In this document: positions 62,951 to 64,000 of the stretch, in pieces
Numbering within the stretch: position 1 is the first letter of the stretch
Layout: each line of letters opens with the position of its first letter
Origin: Sepioteuthis lessoniana
Taxonomy: Eukaryota; Mollusca; Cephalopoda; Myopsida; Loliginidae
Length of the DNA: 64,000 nt
Assembly (NCBI GenBank): GCA_963585895.1
Contig: OY757939.1
Coordinates: 53,068,063-53,132,062, forward strand
Direction of reading: 5' to 3'
The notes under the pieces: generated by a model
What the model saw: the letters and a program-made list of their open reading frames with translations, nothing else
Databases searched by the model: none
Told to the model about the DNA's origin: nothing
Made by a program: the position numbers and the translations under genes

Positions 62951-63217
62951 AATCTACTTAATAATAAACCCTAAAGATTAAACAGTTCTATTTGACCCGT
63001 GGAGAGGACCCTAACAGGTATTACCACTGTGGGTCAGAGTGGACCTGGGAGTAATGGCAATGAAGGGGTACTTCACATACCCTAAAGCTTCAGGACTGAA
63101 GTTTTACTATCAAATAGTTTCGTAACATATCCAGGACACTTGTTTGGCAGTGTGGGGTCTTACATTTCTGCAGAGATGTGTTCGGCATAATCTACAGCCC
63201 TAACCGACCGGGCTACC

Positions 63218-63256
63218 ATAAGGGGTTGATATGCTGTTAAATAAATAAACCAAACC
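63218..63256 (+). mobile_element. S1/D tail scrap
   Basis: AAGGGGTTGATATGCTGTTAAATAAATAAACC, the hairpin tail only. Confidence 0.55.
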
Positions 63257-63351
63257 TAAATATAACGGTTAGACAGTGTTGGCAAACCTCATTTTAGAAA
63301 GTGTGAGTAAGCCAAGATCAATAGCTGTAAAAGATCAATGCCAGAAACAAG

Positions 63352-63480
63352 GAAATTTACTAAGCTTTTTGCTTAGATGTGGCACAAGGCCATATGAAAG
63401 GGGCACCCAATGAGACTCAAACTCACTCGTGTAGGTTTGCTAGTCGAGCTTGCTAACCATTACACCACCAGAGGCGGCTT
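63352..63480 (-). mobile_element. S4 SINE, short tRNA-derived element, 16-bp TSD
   Basis: On the minus strand it starts AAGCCGCCTCTGGTGGTGTA with A box (GTGGTGTAATGG) and B box (GAGTTTGAGTCTC). It then has about 50 bases ending TAAGCAAAAAGCTTAG. Flanked by perfect CAATGCCAGAAACAAG (63336-63351 and 63481-63496). Only copy of this family in the window. Its body is unlike S1, S2 or S3. Confidence 0.85.
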
Positions 63481-63496
63481 CAATGCCAGAAACAAG

Positions 63497-63827
63497 CCTA
63501 AGAAGGTTAAGATAGGCTGTTCTTTGTATCTGACTCTCAGACATTTTCCTTTACTTTGAATATCTAATGAGTGAAACCAAAAGAACAGTCTATTTGTGAA
63601 AATGTTCCCTAAGAATACTGTTTAGCATCTAAATAGCAACAAATAGTTGGAGATATTTAGTCACTTTTATATTTACAATATAAGCATGAAGACTGAAACT
63701 TTAAAATATGTTTTCGAATTTAAAATGAAGATAGATGCACGGCTGAGCAAATTATAATGAAATACTCTCTTGAATGTTGAGACAGTATCTGTTCTCTGTA
63801 CTTGTTGATCAGCAATTGTTTTTTTTT
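63497..63827. other. no recognised feature
   Basis: Low-copy AT-rich sequence, possibly the decayed upstream part of the mariner transposase. Confidence 0.4.
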
Positions 63828-64000
63828 GTTTTTAGTGAAAAACAGGATTGTGCAAGTTCTGCTTCCTCCATGCTCATCAGATTTAGCTCTGTGTGACTTT
63901 TTTTTTTTGATAAGGAAAGAAATTAAAGTTTTGTTCATTTTTATTTCTGTCTTGGTGAATACAACCTCTGTCTTGATATTTTTTAATACATCTTGTATGT
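63828..64000 (+). pseudogene. mariner-family transposase fragment, runs off the window
   Basis: An open plus-strand frame reads KNRIVQVLLPPCSSDLALCD followed by FFFLIRKE and later VNTTSVL. This matches the mariner order LPHPPYSPDLAPCDFFLFPKxK ... NTxxVL, including the last catalytic aspartate region. The tyrosine-proline part of the motif has changed. It is diverged and incomplete. Confidence 0.7.

Larger units (their letters stand above)
62393..63215 (-). mobile_element. D-repeat carrying nested S3 and S2
   Basis: Tail at 62393-62450 with a short AT run, then S3 (62531-62632) and S2 (62663-62950). The body and head follow at 62970-63215 (CCGTGGAGAGGACCCTAACAGG ... CCTAACCGACCGGGC). Confidence 0.78.

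Overview
This window looks like a gene-poor, AT-rich stretch of an invertebrate nuclear genome. I recognise no host gene, rRNA gene or functional tRNA gene. Nearly everything identifiable is a transposable element or a tandem repeat grown from one: RTE-type LINEs, a second LINE family, mariner remnants, solo LTRs, a miniature LTR element, hammerhead-bearing Penelope-like debris, several tRNA-derived SINE families and a 5S-rRNA-derived SINE, with many (AT)n microsatellites. The mixture suggests a mollusc, possibly a cephalopod. That is inference from repeat style only; there is no host marker gene.

Family names used below. S1, S2, S3 and S4 are tRNA-derived SINEs with recognisable A-box and B-box heads. 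S1 and S2 share a central block around CTATGGGTTAAATAG. S1 and the longer D-repeat share a hairpin-forming 3' tail (GGCATTAAATAACC ... GGTTGATATGCC). The D-repeat has a structured GCCCAGTCGGCTGGGG head, a conserved body, a variable middle of degenerate 50-65 bp units, and that tail.

Layout. 1-9 kb: S2 and D copies, a solo LTR, a 29-bp minisatellite, old RTE, mariner and LINE fragments, and a local duplication. 9-13.8 kb: D copies hit by RTE, solo-LTR and SINE insertions, a D-tail tandem array, and a hammerhead-like motif. 14-34 kb: alternating D, S1, S2, S3, 5S-SINE and RTE copies, a chimeric RTE copy with 5' flank, and a well-formed hammerhead ribozyme at 27.75 kb. 34.4-39.0 kb: a 31-unit, 145-bp satellite lying inside one S1 insertion. 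39-50 kb: more SINE, LTR and mariner debris and a four-unit S1. 50.0-50.8 kb: a miniature LTR element with target-site duplication, primer-binding site and polypurine tract. 57.5-60.6 kb: the only long coding region, an intact RTE endonuclease-reverse transcriptase of about 1,009-1,051 residues, probable source of enzyme for related non-autonomous copies. 61-64 kb: a two-unit S1, nested D/S2/S3, an S4 SINE and a mariner transposase remnant running off the end.

The most interesting theme is repeated birth of tandem arrays from SINE and D-repeat 3' modules, with target-site duplications showing that the arrays lie within single insertions.
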